The position numbers were made by a program, and so were the translations under genes. From Akkermansia muciniphila (lineage in GTDB: Bacteria; Verrucomicrobiota; Verrucomicrobiia; Verrucomicrobiales; Akkermansiaceae), in assembly GCA_945860285.1 (NCBI GenBank), contig CAMAQB010000002.1, positions 28,917 to 92,916 on the forward strand: a stretch of DNA of 64,000 bases, given 5' to 3'. Below the pieces are notes generated by a model, which saw only the letters and a program-made list of their open reading frames with translations, ran no database searches and was not told the DNA's origin. Positions 9,937 to 20,398 of this stretch are shown piece after piece. Numbering within the stretch: position 1 is the stretch's first letter; every line of letters begins with the position of its first letter.

Positions 9937-11685
9937 ATGACCCTTGTCAAGCAACTCGAATCCGCACTCGCCACTGTTCTATCCGACCAGTTGGGCGAGC
10001 CGACATCCGCGACTGTCAGCCCGGCGACGGATCTGCGCTTCGGCGATTATCAAACGAACGCCGCGATGGTGCTTGCGAAGTCGCGCAAGATGAACCCGCG
10101 CGCGCTTGCGGAACAAATCATCGCCGCCTGGCCGGCGGACGGCATCGCCACAGCGGAGATCGCCGGGCCGGGATTCATCAACTTCCGCATCAAGGCGGAA
10201 ATCTACTCGGCACGCATGCAGCAAGCCGCCAGCGATGATCGACTGGGTCTCGAACCTGTGGCCGATGCGCGCACCATCGTCATCGATTTCTCCGCACCCA
10301 ACGTCGCCAAACCGATGCACATCGGTCACATCCGCTCGACCATTCTCGGCGACAGCCTGGCGCGCATCGCCTCGTTTTTGGGTCACCAGGTGATCACCGA
10401 CAACCACATCGGCGACTGGGGCACGCAGTTTGGCATGGTCACCTGGGCGTGGAAAAACATCCTCGATGAAAACGCCCTGCTCGCGGATCCCCTCGCGGAG
10501 TTGCTGCGCCTCTACCGCCATGCCAGCGATGCATCGAAAGCCGACGAAGGCATCCGCGAGCAATGTCGCGCGGAATTGGTCAAACTTCAGCAGGGCGACG
10601 CCGAAAATTTTGCGATCTGGTCGCGCTGCCTGAAACTTTCGAAACAGGGACTGCAACAGATCTATCAACGCCTCGATGTGCGATTCGACCACTGGCTCGG
10701 TGAAAGCGCCTACAACGACGCCCTCGCGCCGCTGGTGGAAAAATTGTTAGAGAAACATCTTGCCCGTGACAGCGACGGTGCCGTGTGCATTTTTTCGGAT
10801 GCCTCGGTCGGCGATCCCACCAAGGATCCGTTTCTGATCCGCAAGGACGGCGAGTGGACCGATTTTCCGATGATGATCCGCAAGAGCGATGGTGCGTACA
10901 ACTATGCCACGACCGACATCGCAACGCTGCAATTCCGCCACGACGAATGGAAGGCTGATTCGATCTGGTATGTTGTCGACCACCGCCAGTCCTCGCATTT
11001 CCAGCAGCTTTTTTCGGTCGCGGCGCGACTTGATCTCGGCGCTCTCGATTTGCGGCACATCGCATTCGGAACCATTCTTGGCACCGACGGCAAACCGCTG
11101 AAAACCCGCGCCGGTGATCTGCCGCAGCTCGCGGATGTGCTCGACGACGCCGTCACCGCTTCGCGCAAAACAGTGAATGAACGCAGTCGACTTGAAACCG
11201 ATGACGAACGCGCCGCGCTCGCGGAGCTGATCGGCATCAGCGCGGTGAAGTTCACCGAACTCGCACATCACCGGCTGTCCGACTATGTTTTCGATCTCGA
11301 CAAAATGGTCGCGCTCGAAGGCGACACCGCGCCCTATTTGTTCTACAGTTACGTCCGCTCGCGCTCGATTTTCCGCAAGCTGGAGGAGCCGTTCCATCCC
11401 GGTGCCGCGATCGAACTGGTCGAAGACGCCGAACTGCATCTGGCGCGCCTGCTTTCCCGCTTTGCCGAAGTGGTGCCCGCCGTGCTCGACGACTGCCGTC
11501 CGAACATCCTCACGAGTTACCTGTTGGAAACCGCGCGGGCGTTTCATTCCTTCTTCGAAGCCTGTCCGGTTCTCAAGGCCGAGGGGATCACGCGCCACAG
11601 CCGGCTCACTCTCTGCCACGTGACCGCCCGCACCCTCGCCACGGGTCTGGAATTGTTAGGAATTCCCGTGCCGGAACGAATGTAA
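9937..11685 (+). CDS. argS: Arginyl-tRNA synthetase
   Basis: VIDFSAPNVAKPMHIGHIRSTILGDSLARI (HIGH motif), DNHIGDWGTQFG, C-terminal anticodon-binding domain ending LATGLELLGIPVPERM. Start ATG 9937 (MTLVKQLESAL). Confidence 0.95.
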   Translation: MTLVKQLESALATVLSDQLGEPTSATVSPATDLRFGDYQTNAAMVLAKSRKMNPRALAEQIIAAWPADGIATAEIAGPGFINFRIKAEIYSARMQQAASDDRLGLEPVADARTIVIDFSAPNVAKPMHIGHIRSTILGDSLARIASFLGHQVITDNHIGDWGTQFGMVTWAWKNILDENALLADPLAELLRLYRHASDASKADEGIREQCRAELVKLQQGDAENFAIWSRCLKLSKQGLQQIYQRLDVRFDHWLGESAYNDALAPLVEKLLEKHLARDSDGAVCIFSDASVGDPTKDPFLIRKDGEWTDFPMMIRKSDGAYNYATTDIATLQFRHDEWKADSIWYVVDHRQSSHFQQLFSVAARLDLGALDLRHIAFGTILGTDGKPLKTRAGDLPQLADVLDDAVTASRKTVNERSRLETDDERAALAELIGISAVKFTELAHHRLSDYVFDLDKMVALEGDTAPYLFYSYVRSRSIFRKLEEPFHPGAAIELVEDAELHLARLLSRFAEVVPAVLDDCRPNILTSYLLETARAFHSFFEACPVLKAEGITRHSRLTLCHVTARTLATGLELLGIPVPERM

Positions 11686-11697
11686 CAAAATCGCATC

Positions 11698-14628
11698 ATG
11701 ATCCCCGACTGGCAAAACCTCGGCGCACGACTCGAGGGCGAACTGCACACCGATGTGCTGTCCAGAAAACTTTATGCCACCGATGCCTCGGAGTATCAGG
11801 AACTTCCGGCGGCCGTTTGCATGCCGCGCAGCGCGGCGGATCTGCGCGAATTGATCGCATTCGCCCGACAACACCGGTTCGGCCTGATTCCGCGAACGGC
11901 GGGAACATCACTCGCCGGACAAGTCGTCGGCAGTGGCATTGTCATCGACATGGGCCGTCACATGAACGGCATCCTTGCCATCGATGCCGAAAGGCGGCGG
12001 GTGAAAGTGCAACCAGGTGTCGTGCGCAACGAACTCAATGCCGCGCTGGCACCCCATGGAATCTTCTTCGCTCCGGAAACCGCGACCGCCAACCGGGCGA
12101 TGATCGGCGGCATGGTCGGCAACAACTCCTGCGGTGCCAATTCCATCGTTTACGGCAGCACGCGCAACCATCTGGTTTCCTGCCGCGGCTTTTTAAGCGA
12201 CGGATCCGAAGTCACCTTCGGGGCGTTGACGCGCGAACAATTTCACGCCAAGTGCGGGGGCGACACGCTCGAATCGTCGATCTATCGGAAAATCCGCGCC
12301 ATGTTGGAAAACGCAGGCAACCGCGAGACCATCGAGCGGAATTTTCCGAAAAAATCGGTAACGCGTCGCAACACCGGATATGCGCTCGATGCCTTGATGG
12401 ATGCCGGTGTTTTTGATTCGCCCGGTGGAGACGATTTCAATTTCTGCCGCCTGATTGCGGGTTCGGAAGGCACCCTTTTTCTCGGCTGCGAGTTCGAATT
12501 GAACTGCGAGCCATTGCCGCCAACTGCTGTGCTGATGTGCGGACATTTCGCCACCGTAGACGAGGCGCTGCGGGCGACACTGCTCGCGATGGAGCATCGG
12601 CCGTCCGCCGTGGAATTGATCGACCGCAACATCCTCGACTGCACACGGCAGAGCCCCGAGCAAAGCCGCAACCGCGACTTCGTGCAGGGCGACCCCGGCG
12701 CGATCCTGGTTGTGGAATTGCGGCTTGAAGACAACAGCGCGGCCGATCAAACATTCCTGGCTCTCGAGCATCAAATGCGCGTCGCCGGACTCGGTTATGC
12801 ATGGCCGGTGCTGAGAGGTGCCGAGGCCAACAAAGTCTGGGAACTGCGTCGCGCGGGCCAGGGTGTGATGAGCAACGTTGCCGGCGACAAAAAACCGCGC
12901 GAAGTGGTCGAGGACACCGCTGTGGCAGTTGCGGACCTGCCGGACTACATCGCCGAATTCGACCGCTTGATGCGTGAAAAATACGGCCTTTCATGCGTCT
13001 ACTACGCCCATGCCGGCGCTGGTGAACTGCATAACCGGCCGTTGTTTGATTTGAAGACCACAGAAGGAGTGAAGCTCTTTCGCGATGTTGCGACTGATGT
13101 CGCCGCGCTGGTGAAAAAATACCGCGGCTCCTTGAGTGGAGAACACGGCGACGGTCGTCTGCGTGGCGAATTCATTCCCTTCATGGTTGGCTCCGCGTGC
13201 CACGGGATGATGCGTGAGGTGAAATCCGTCTTCGATCCAGATGGAATTTTCAATCCGGGCAAAATCATCGACACCCCGCCGATGGACACTTCGCTGCGTT
13301 ATGTGCCCGGTCGAACGACCACCGAACATGAGACGATCTTCGATTTTTCCGACACCCAGGGCATCACCAGGGCGGCGGAAAAATGCAACGGCTCGGGAGA
13401 TTGCCGCCGGAGCCACTTGTTAGGTGGCACGATGTGTCCGAGTTACCAGGTCACCCGCGATGAAAAACACAGCACGCGCGGTCGGGCCAACATGCTGCGC
13501 CAGGTTCTCAGCAACACATCGCCGCAGCAAGCACTGGCCAGTGGCGAACTCGACGAGGTGCTCGATCTGTGCCTCTCCTGCAAGGCCTGCAAGGCGGAAT
13601 GTCCCTCGACCGTGGACATCGCAAAGATGAAAGCCGAGGCCATGCAATGGAGTCACGATGTTCACGGAGTGCCGTGGCGTTCACGAATGATCGCCGCGTT
13701 TCCGTTTTTGTTAGAAATGGCGTCTTTTGTCCCGTGGTTTTGGAATGGCATCTTTGGCAGGCCGTTTTTCCGTCGGCACGCCAACAAGCTCTGCGGTTTT
13801 CATCCGGATCGGACGATTCCCCTGCTGCATCACACCACCCTGCGCCGCTGGTTCATGAGCCGTCCGCTGCGCCGCCCGCGCCCGTCACAGGGCCTGGTCC
13901 ATTTGTTCTGCGATGAATTCACCAACAGCTTCGACGTGACCACCGGCATCGCCGCAATCGAACTGCTGGAGGCGCTCGGATACGAAGTCGTGATCCCGAA
14001 ACATCATGAAAGCGGACGTTCCGCTTTGTCCAAGGGATTGCTGCGGCACGCGCGGGAACTGGCGGAAAAAAACGTCGGCCTGCTCAGCGATGTGATCACC
14101 GCGGAAAACCCGCTGATCGGCATCGAACCCTCCGCGATTCTCACATTCCGCGATGAGTACCCCGAGTTGTTGCGAGGTCGCGGGCAGGTGCAGGCCCGGG
14201 CTCTAGCGAAAAACTGCCTGACAATCGAAGAGTGGATCAGTCGGGAAGTGGATGCCGGTCGCATCAACCGCGCATCATTCCACGACCAGAAAAAAACCAT
14301 CAAGCTGCACGGACACTGCCACCAGAAGGCCCTTTCGTCGCTGGTGCCGACAGTGAAAATGCTGGAGTTACCGGCGGGCCATCAAGTGCGGATGATCCCC
14401 TCGGGCTGTTGCGGCATGGCGGGATCATTTGGCTACGAACAGGAGCACTTCGATCTCGCGAATTCCATCGGCGAGCTGGTTCTCTTCCCCTCGATCCGCG
14501 ACAGCGGGACCGATGTGCTGATTGCCGCATCAGGAACAAGTTGCCGTCACCAGATTCACGACGGCACCGGACGCATCGCCCTCCATCCCGTGCGGATCCT
14601 GCGCGATGCCCTCATCTCAGTTCGCTGA
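11698..14628 (+). CDS. Fused FAD-linked oxidase and (Fe-S)-binding (GlpC/CCG domain) oxidoreductase, D-lactate/glycolate dehydrogenase-like
   Basis: FAD-binding (PRTAGTSLAGQVVGSGIVIDMGRHMNGIL ... GMVGNNSCGANSIVYGSTRNHL), ferredoxin motif LCLSCKACKAECPSTVDIAKMK, C-terminal LHGHCHQKAL..IPSGCCGMAGSFGYE. Confidence 0.9.
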   Translation: MIPDWQNLGARLEGELHTDVLSRKLYATDASEYQELPAAVCMPRSAADLRELIAFARQHRFGLIPRTAGTSLAGQVVGSGIVIDMGRHMNGILAIDAERRRVKVQPGVVRNELNAALAPHGIFFAPETATANRAMIGGMVGNNSCGANSIVYGSTRNHLVSCRGFLSDGSEVTFGALTREQFHAKCGGDTLESSIYRKIRAMLENAGNRETIERNFPKKSVTRRNTGYALDALMDAGVFDSPGGDDFNFCRLIAGSEGTLFLGCEFELNCEPLPPTAVLMCGHFATVDEALRATLLAMEHRPSAVELIDRNILDCTRQSPEQSRNRDFVQGDPGAILVVELRLEDNSAADQTFLALEHQMRVAGLGYAWPVLRGAEANKVWELRRAGQGVMSNVAGDKKPREVVEDTAVAVADLPDYIAEFDRLMREKYGLSCVYYAHAGAGELHNRPLFDLKTTEGVKLFRDVATDVAALVKKYRGSLSGEHGDGRLRGEFIPFMVGSACHGMMREVKSVFDPDGIFNPGKIIDTPPMDTSLRYVPGRTTTEHETIFDFSDTQGITRAAEKCNGSGDCRRSHLLGGTMCPSYQVTRDEKHSTRGRANMLRQVLSNTSPQQALASGELDEVLDLCLSCKACKAECPSTVDIAKMKAEAMQWSHDVHGVPWRSRMIAAFPFLLEMASFVPWFWNGIFGRPFFRRHANKLCGFHPDRTIPLLHHTTLRRWFMSRPLRRPRPSQGLVHLFCDEFTNSFDVTTGIAAIELLEALGYEVVIPKHHESGRSALSKGLLRHARELAEKNVGLLSDVITAENPLIGIEPSAILTFRDEYPELLRGRGQVQARALAKNCLTIEEWISREVDAGRINRASFHDQKKTIKLHGHCHQKALSSLVPTVKMLELPAGHQVRMIPSGCCGMAGSFGYEQEHFDLANSIGELVLFPSIRDSGTDVLIAASGTSCRHQIHDGTGRIALHPVRILRDALISVR

Positions 14629-14643
14629 GCCGCACTGGTTCGC

Positions 14644-14973
14644 TCAAAAAAATCCGTAGCGCTGCAGCGACCGATAGGCCCACAGGAGCATCACCACTGC
14701 GGCGATCAACAACAGCAGCATGAGGAACAAATTGCGGGTCACTTCGCGGCGGGTATTGGTGACTTCCCCTCGCGCCACAAGGTCGTCAAAGCTTTTTTCC
14801 TTGATCCTGCTGGTGACGAGATCCGAAGGCGGAAGGGTTCGTTGCCGCTCCATCTCCTCCATCTGGAGTTTTTCCGGCAATTCCTGCAACGCTTTCATCT
14901 CGGCATTAATTGCGTCATTCCGCTCCTGAAGACGCTGAAGATCGGACTCCCCGTTTGGCCCATGGTTTGTCAT
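14644..14973 (-). CDS. Small coiled-coil protein with C-terminal TM helix (tail-anchored)
   Basis: Charged helical N-terminus (SDLQRLQERNDAINAEMKALQELPEKLQMEEMERQ) and C-terminal TM segment NLFLMLLLLIAAVVMLLWAYRSLQRYGFF. Confidence 0.65.
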   Translation of the reverse strand: MTNHGPNGESDLQRLQERNDAINAEMKALQELPEKLQMEEMERQRTLPPSDLVTSRIKEKSFDDLVARGEVTNTRREVTRNLFLMLLLLIAAVVMLLWAYRSLQRYGFF

Positions 14974-14982
14974 GACGATGCG

Positions 14983-15570
14983 CTACTTGAGAATGTAAAT
15001 GGCAAGCGCCAGCGCGCCGAGGGTTATGATCGGCAGATTGAACGCCAGCCCGCTTTTCATTTCCGCCAGAAAATCCCCGCCGTCCGGATGAATGCCGCCC
15101 TTGCGGCCTTTTTTCACATGACCGAAAATTTCGCCTGAACGCATCGATGCGAAATGATACGCCGCCTGCTCATACTCCTCGGCTGCATAATCGATCACGG
15201 ATATGGCTTTTTCCAGATTCAACTTCAAGTTCTCACGGCTCCAGGACTCGGGATCGTACTTGCCGATCTTCCGCAAGCTGTTGTCAAACGCCTGACGGCA
15301 CTGCTCCAATTCATGCAGTTCCTTTCTCATCGCCAGCAGTTCGCGGTCAATCAAGGTAACCGCGTTGCCCAGTTTTTCCGTCACCTCCACCTGGCCCGAC
15401 AAAAACACCTTTTTCTTGGTGTTCAATTCCTCCCATTCGCGAGCCTGGCGTTCAATCTCGTCGCGCTCCGACTGCAACTGCAGCAGCCGCGCCTGCGAAT
15501 CCCGCATCTTGCTCTCCAAGTCCTCCGACAAGGCAGACTGCCCGACAAAAGAATCGTGCTGCATCTCCAT
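14983..15570 (-). CDS. Coiled-coil protein with C-terminal TM helix
   Basis: Start ATG 15570 preceded by AGAGGG. Long heptad-like region (LESKMRDSQARLLQLQSERDEIERQAREWEELNTKKKVF) and C-terminal LPIITLGALALAIYILK. The track start at 15687 is probably too long. Confidence 0.65.
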   Translation of the reverse strand: MEMQHDSFVGQSALSEDLESKMRDSQARLLQLQSERDEIERQAREWEELNTKKKVFLSGQVEVTEKLGNAVTLIDRELLAMRKELHELEQCRQAFDNSLRKIGKYDPESWSRENLKLNLEKAISVIDYAAEEYEQAAYHFASMRSGEIFGHVKKGRKGGIHPDGGDFLAEMKSGLAFNLPIITLGALALAIYILK

Positions 15571-15802
15571 CTGATTCCCTCTGACATGAATATGATGTCG
15601 ATATTCCGTTTCCGTTGGCATAATTTTTTGTGGGTGACGGTGTGATATTCGCAAAAATTCGCAATCATGACCAGAAAAAAAATTCATTTTTCTTGACCAT
15701 CTTGTTTTCTTTGTATTTCAGCGAAATCAAAGTCGCTCGAGGGCTGTTCCGACAGGGGCAGCTGATGAGGGAAAAACCGGCACGACTTGACGCCGAAAAA
15801 CG

Positions 15803-17569
15803 TTAGCCCTGTCGATTTTCCCATTCACCCGGCAGGGCTTGTTCCATCGCCTGCTCGACAATTTTTGCCGCGAGGCTTTCCGTCGCCTTGTCCAACTCCT
15901 GCACCGCTTCCTTCAAGGCATTGGCTTGTTTCGAGGGCATGACTTCGCGCACCCGCGTGGCCGCGCGAAGGATCCGTTCCCGTTCTTCCTCACTGAGCCA
16001 CTGGGCGCCGACCTCAAGAGCGGCATCGACAGCCGGCAGCAACTCGTCAGCTTTCAGTCGGGCTTCGGTCCACACCCGTTCGGACATGTCGGCAAATGCA
16101 AACTCCACCGAGTCGCTGACCATTTTTTCCACCGATTCATCGCTGACATTGACAGCGGCATGTTGGATTTGCAGGATGCGGTCGCGACCGCTTTTCACAT
16201 CGCGTGCCAGCACTTCGAGAATTCCGTTTTCATCGATGCGGAACTGCACGCCGATGCGGGCCTGGCCTTTCGGCATGGGAGCAAATGCAATCTCGACGCG
16301 GCCCAACTCCCAGTTGTCGCAGGCCAGTTCGCGTTCCCCTTGGAGGACCCTGAGCATCATCGCGGTTTGCCCGGTCGCAGCATTCGTGAACATCTCTCCC
16401 GCCTTGCAGGGAATGGTAGTGTTGCGGGGAATGAGCACATTCATCAAACATCCGAGCGTCTCGATGCCCAGACTGAGCGGCGTGACATCCAACAGCACCA
16501 GTTTTTTCATCGCACCACTCATCACTCCCGCCTGGATCGTCGCTCCCAGCGCGATGGCTTCGTCGGGATGCTGTGAAACATCCGCGGTCCTCTGAAAACA
16601 GGCTTCCGCAGCCGCCCTGACAGCCGGAATCCGCGTGCTGCCACCCACCAAAACCAATGCATCGACGGACGACGGAAGCATGCCGGCATCGCTCAGCGCC
16701 TTGTTGCAGCAGGCGATGGTTCGGGCGATCCATGGTTGAATCCATGACTCGAATTCGCCGCGCGACAGCTCGTGGGAAAAACTACTATGCCCCTCGTAGA
16801 AAGGCAGGGAAAAACATTCGCGTTCGTTCGCACTCAGCGCGCACTTGACCCGTTCCGCCTCACCGAGCCAGCGGATCATGAGTTCGCGTGACACTTGCAT
16901 TTCATCGATGCCGGCTTTTTCGAGCATTTTGACGGCGACAACATGATCGAGATCGTCCCCGCCCAGTCGGGTGTCGCCGTGGGTCGCGATCACCTGAAAC
17001 ACCCCGTCCTGCATTTCCAACAGGGATAGATCAAAGGTGCCGCCACCGAAATCATAAACGGCTACCCTTGATTTGTCCGCCAGTTTGTCCAGGCCATAGG
17101 CCAGTGCGGCGGCCGTGGGTTCATTCAGAACCCGCAGCACCTCGAAACCGGCCAGTTCGCCCGCCCGTTTGGTGGCGTTGCGTTGCCCATCATGAAAATA
17201 CGCGGGCACTGTGATCACCGCCTTGCCGACCGACCGACCCAGCCGCCATTCGGCGATACGTTTGAGTTCGCGCAAAATCGTGGCGCTGATTTCCACCGGA
17301 TCGCGATCCTGCAAAACCTCGCGGTCTTCAGCCGACAGCTCGCGGCCGATGTAGCGCTTCACGCTGGTGACAACCCGCAATCCGTCGAGCTCCCTTCGTC
17401 TCAACGCCTTGCGCCCGACTTCCACCGCACCCTCGACACCATACCAAACCGCGCTGGGCATGATGCGTTTGCCTTCCTCATCGGCCAGCAGCATCGGAAA
17501 CCCCGAGTCCACAACTCCTATCGCAGAGTAAGTGGTGCCCAGATCGATACCGACAATCGTTTCGTTCAT
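15803..17569 (-). CDS. Hsp70/DnaK-family chaperone (HscA-like length)
   Basis: [91 protein letters not shown]. Confidence 0.92.
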   Translation of the reverse strand: MNETIVGIDLGTTYSAIGVVDSGFPMLLADEEGKRIMPSAVWYGVEGAVEVGRKALRRRELDGLRVVTSVKRYIGRELSAEDREVLQDRDPVEISATILRELKRIAEWRLGRSVGKAVITVPAYFHDGQRNATKRAGELAGFEVLRVLNEPTAAALAYGLDKLADKSRVAVYDFGGGTFDLSLLEMQDGVFQVIATHGDTRLGGDDLDHVVAVKMLEKAGIDEMQVSRELMIRWLGEAERVKCALSANERECFSLPFYEGHSSFSHELSRGEFESWIQPWIARTIACCNKALSDAGMLPSSVDALVLVGGSTRIPAVRAAAEACFQRTADVSQHPDEAIALGATIQAGVMSGAMKKLVLLDVTPLSLGIETLGCLMNVLIPRNTTIPCKAGEMFTNAATGQTAMMLRVLQGERELACDNWELGRVEIAFAPMPKGQARIGVQFRIDENGILEVLARDVKSGRDRILQIQHAAVNVSDESVEKMVSDSVEFAFADMSERVWTEARLKADELLPAVDAALEVGAQWLSEEERERILRAATRVREVMPSKQANALKEAVQELDKATESLAAKIVEQAMEQALPGEWENRQG

Positions 17570-17578
17570 ACCTGCGTC

Positions 17579-18046
17579 CTACGGCGCCACCGTTTTTTGC
17601 CGGAAGAGGGCGAAGATGTCCTCTGCATCAACGGCCGACAGCATCTTTGCGCAGGTTTCCGCGCGGGTGAACATGCGCGCGATCGCAGCAAGGGCATGCA
17701 GGTGCTTTTGATAGGATTTCCGCGGCGAAATGAACAGAATCACAAAGTGCACGGTTCCATGGTCCAGCGAGTCGAAGTCGATCCCCTCCCGGGACCTTCC
17801 AAAGACCGCGATCACATCATCGATGTGGTCGGAAAACGCATGAGGGATCGCTACGCCGCCACCCACGCCAGTGCTGACCATGTTTTCGCGCAATTGCAAA
17901 GACCGGCTGACTTCCTCCCTCAGAGCTGCGGTCAGGTCGCCCACCATCTCCAGATGGTCGAGCAACTCATCCATTGCCTGCCAACGATCCGTGGCCCGAA
18001 GGTCGGGAACAATGTGCCGATGGGAGAGTAACTGTGTCAATTTCAT
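17579..18046 (-). CDS. PTS EIIA (fructose/nitrogen, PtsN-like) domain protein
   Basis: DELLDHLEMVGDLTAALREEVSRSLQLRENMVSTGVGGGVAIPHAFSDHIDDVIAVFGRSREGIDFDSLDHGTVHFVILFISP. Conserved phosphorylatable His in GVAIPHAF. Confidence 0.85.
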   Translation of the reverse strand: MKLTQLLSHRHIVPDLRATDRWQAMDELLDHLEMVGDLTAALREEVSRSLQLRENMVSTGVGGGVAIPHAFSDHIDDVIAVFGRSREGIDFDSLDHGTVHFVILFISPRKSYQKHLHALAAIARMFTRAETCAKMLSAVDAEDIFALFRQKTVAP

Positions 18047-18110
18047 TCAGTGATACAAGATGATCATTAGTGCAGCGAGAACCAATTGGCAATAGGTTTT
18101 TGCTGGAAAA

Positions 18111-19961
18111 TCAGCCATCGTTCAAGTCTGTCCCCAATTCTCCTGTACCGGATGCCGGTGCGGTAAAGACGGCCCAGGCGGGAAGGTGATCGACAAAAAC
18201 CAGGCGCTCACTTGTCTCAGGATGATCGCATGCCAGCTTCCAGGCGTGCAGTTGCATCGGCTGCATATCAACATCGAGCGTCTGCCGCGCGGCGGATGTT
18301 CGCCCTGTCGAATAGGTGGCATCGCCGCATACCGGATGGCCGAGATGACAAAGATGAACGCGGATCTGGTTGGTGCGACCGGTGTGCAATGTTGCCTCTA
18401 ACAAGGTGGTGGAGTCGTCGAACCGATGCAACACGCGGAAGTCGGTGCGACAGGCCTGACCGTTTTCCTCATCCACTTCGCGCGACCCGGCGGCGGCGGG
18501 CAGACTGCTGATCGGTACCTGGCAGCATGTTTCCTGCCAATCCGGCCAGCCCTGCACGCGCACGAGGTAGGTTTTTTCGATTGTATGGCGCAGAAACTGC
18601 CGTTGCATGGCGGCACAAACATGCCGTGTGCGCGCAAACAACACCAGACCGGCGGTATTGGCATCCAGCCGATGCACTGGACGCGGCGCCGGATGAATCA
18701 CGGAGTTGATGATGTGTTGCAGGGTGTTGCGGTGAAATCGTCCGCTCGGATGCATCGGCAGGGGCGCGGGTTTTCTGACAACGATCAATGCGTTGTCCTC
18801 ATAAACGAAGCGGATGTCGCCACTCACATCCGGTTCCGCAGCCAGGGTCATGCGTTGATCATAGCGCTCGCCGTTGCGGACGATGTGACGGGCGCCGACC
18901 ACAGGGCCTCCTTGTTGCGAAAATCGACCATCCAACAAACGCTGCCGCCATTCGTCGGGGGCGATGTGGGGAAACAATCGGAGCAGCACCTCGCCGAGTT
19001 CCCAGCCGTCGAAATCCTTTTTGATGAAAAGGGGTCGCACGTTTTCATACGGCACGCCGCCCGGCAGGGGATTCACGCATTTCGCGATCGCCGCGTGCCG
19101 TCTGGCTAACAACTCCTCCATTTTCTCTTCCTTGCTTCGATAGCAGAAAGGGCAGGAAACGCCTTCCACATATCGCGGGTCCTGTTGATCCTCGGCTTCC
19201 AAGGGAGCCTGGCATTGAAAACACAAGGCCGCCGATGTCTCGCGCAAGCCGGGGTCCAGTCCCACGCGGTGATCAAACACAAAACACTGGCCATGGTAAT
19301 GCGCACCGCCCACTTCCTCGAAGTACTTGAGAATCCCGCCGTCGAGCTGAAAGACGTTCTCAAATCCGGCCAACTCCATATATGGCGCGGCTTTTTCGCA
19401 GCGGATGCCGCCGGTACAGAAAGTAACGATCGGTTGTTTCTTCAATTCCTCGGGCAAACGGGCCACGGCATCGGGAAACTGGCGGAAGTGATTGATGTCG
19501 ACCCGCAGCGCGTTGTCAAAAGTGCCAAGCTTGACCTCGTAATCGTTGCGGGTGTCAAGCAATGTCACCGGCCGGCCCTCGTCGAGCCACTGTTTCAAGG
19601 TGGCGGCGGCGAGATGGCGCGAGGTATAGCGCGCGGGGTTGATCGCATCGACACCAAACGAGATGATCTCCTTTTTGATCCGCACCAGCATGCGGTTGAA
19701 CGGTTGATGATCGCTTTCACTGAATTTGGCGGCGAAGTGTTCCAGTCCGGGAATAGTCCTGACCTCGGCCAGCAGGTGATCGATATCCCCGCGCAAACCC
19801 GCCAGGAAAAGATTGATGCCTTCGGTGCTGAGGAGGATCGTGCCCTTGAGACCATGAAGCTGGCATTCTTCCAACAACCTTGCGCGCCAGTGCTTCAAAT
19901 TGTCGAGATTCGCAAAAAGGTAGCCGGAGATATTGACAATGACTGCTGGCTCTGAGGTCAT
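18111..19961 (-). CDS. Fusion protein: N-terminal TrhO/YceA-type rhodanese (tRNA uridine hydroxylase-like) and C-terminal RluA-family pseudouridine synthase
   Basis: N-terminal half GLKGTILLSTEGINLFLAG..., rhodanese VTLLDTRNDYEVKLGTFDNAL..PIVTFCTGGIRCEKAAPYM, Zn-type Cys CFQCQ..CPFCY. C-terminal half RPVHRLDANTAGLVLFARTRHVCAAMQRQF..TGRTNQIRVHLCHLGHPVCGDATY. Single uninterrupted ORF. Start chosen at MTSEPAVIVNISGYLF. Confidence 0.9.
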   Translation of the reverse strand: MTSEPAVIVNISGYLFANLDNLKHWRARLLEECQLHGLKGTILLSTEGINLFLAGLRGDIDHLLAEVRTIPGLEHFAAKFSESDHQPFNRMLVRIKKEIISFGVDAINPARYTSRHLAAATLKQWLDEGRPVTLLDTRNDYEVKLGTFDNALRVDINHFRQFPDAVARLPEELKKQPIVTFCTGGIRCEKAAPYMELAGFENVFQLDGGILKYFEEVGGAHYHGQCFVFDHRVGLDPGLRETSAALCFQCQAPLEAEDQQDPRYVEGVSCPFCYRSKEEKMEELLARRHAAIAKCVNPLPGGVPYENVRPLFIKKDFDGWELGEVLLRLFPHIAPDEWRQRLLDGRFSQQGGPVVGARHIVRNGERYDQRMTLAAEPDVSGDIRFVYEDNALIVVRKPAPLPMHPSGRFHRNTLQHIINSVIHPAPRPVHRLDANTAGLVLFARTRHVCAAMQRQFLRHTIEKTYLVRVQGWPDWQETCCQVPISSLPAAAGSREVDEENGQACRTDFRVLHRFDDSTTLLEATLHTGRTNQIRVHLCHLGHPVCGDATYSTGRTSAARQTLDVDMQPMQLHAWKLACDHPETSERLVFVDHLPAWAVFTAPASGTGELGTDLNDG

Positions 19962-20056
19962 AAGACGGGCGAAGCTATAACACTCCGCATTTTCTGCCAA
20001 GAGGGATTTGCGACGACACCAGGAAAGCTCGTCCTCGCCAAGATTGCCTGGCGCGG

Positions 20057-20398
20057 CTATTCCTCATCCAGATGGAGCCGATGCACCAAACGGTGCGCGA
20101 AAGGGGCGATGATCAGCGAGGCGATACCGACAAAGGCAAGTCCGGAGAACAGGGCGTAAAAGGAAGCGAACAGTTTCGCCGCCGGAGTGACAAGCGGATC
20201 GACAGGACCCATGCCGCCGAGAATCACCGAGGCGTTCAGAAGTGAATCCAGCCAATCCAGCCCGCAAAAATTGCGGTAGCCCAGCACGCCGAGGCCGAGG
20301 CCGATGCTGATCAATGTCAGTGACAGCAAAAGATGGCACAACACCCTGATGACGAAGGCGCGCCGCGTGATCAGCGGCTCTTTGCGTTGCTCATACAT
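20057..20398 (-). CDS. Small conserved membrane protein
   Basis: MYEQRKEPLITRRAFVIRVLCHLLLSLTLISIGLGLGVLGYRNF... with two or three hydrophobic helices. Overlaps the end of the upstream lipoprotein gene by a few bases. Confidence 0.6.
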   Translation of the reverse strand: MYEQRKEPLITRRAFVIRVLCHLLLSLTLISIGLGLGVLGYRNFCGLDWLDSLLNASVILGGMGPVDPLVTPAAKLFASFYALFSGLAFVGIASLIIAPFAHRLVHRLHLDEE

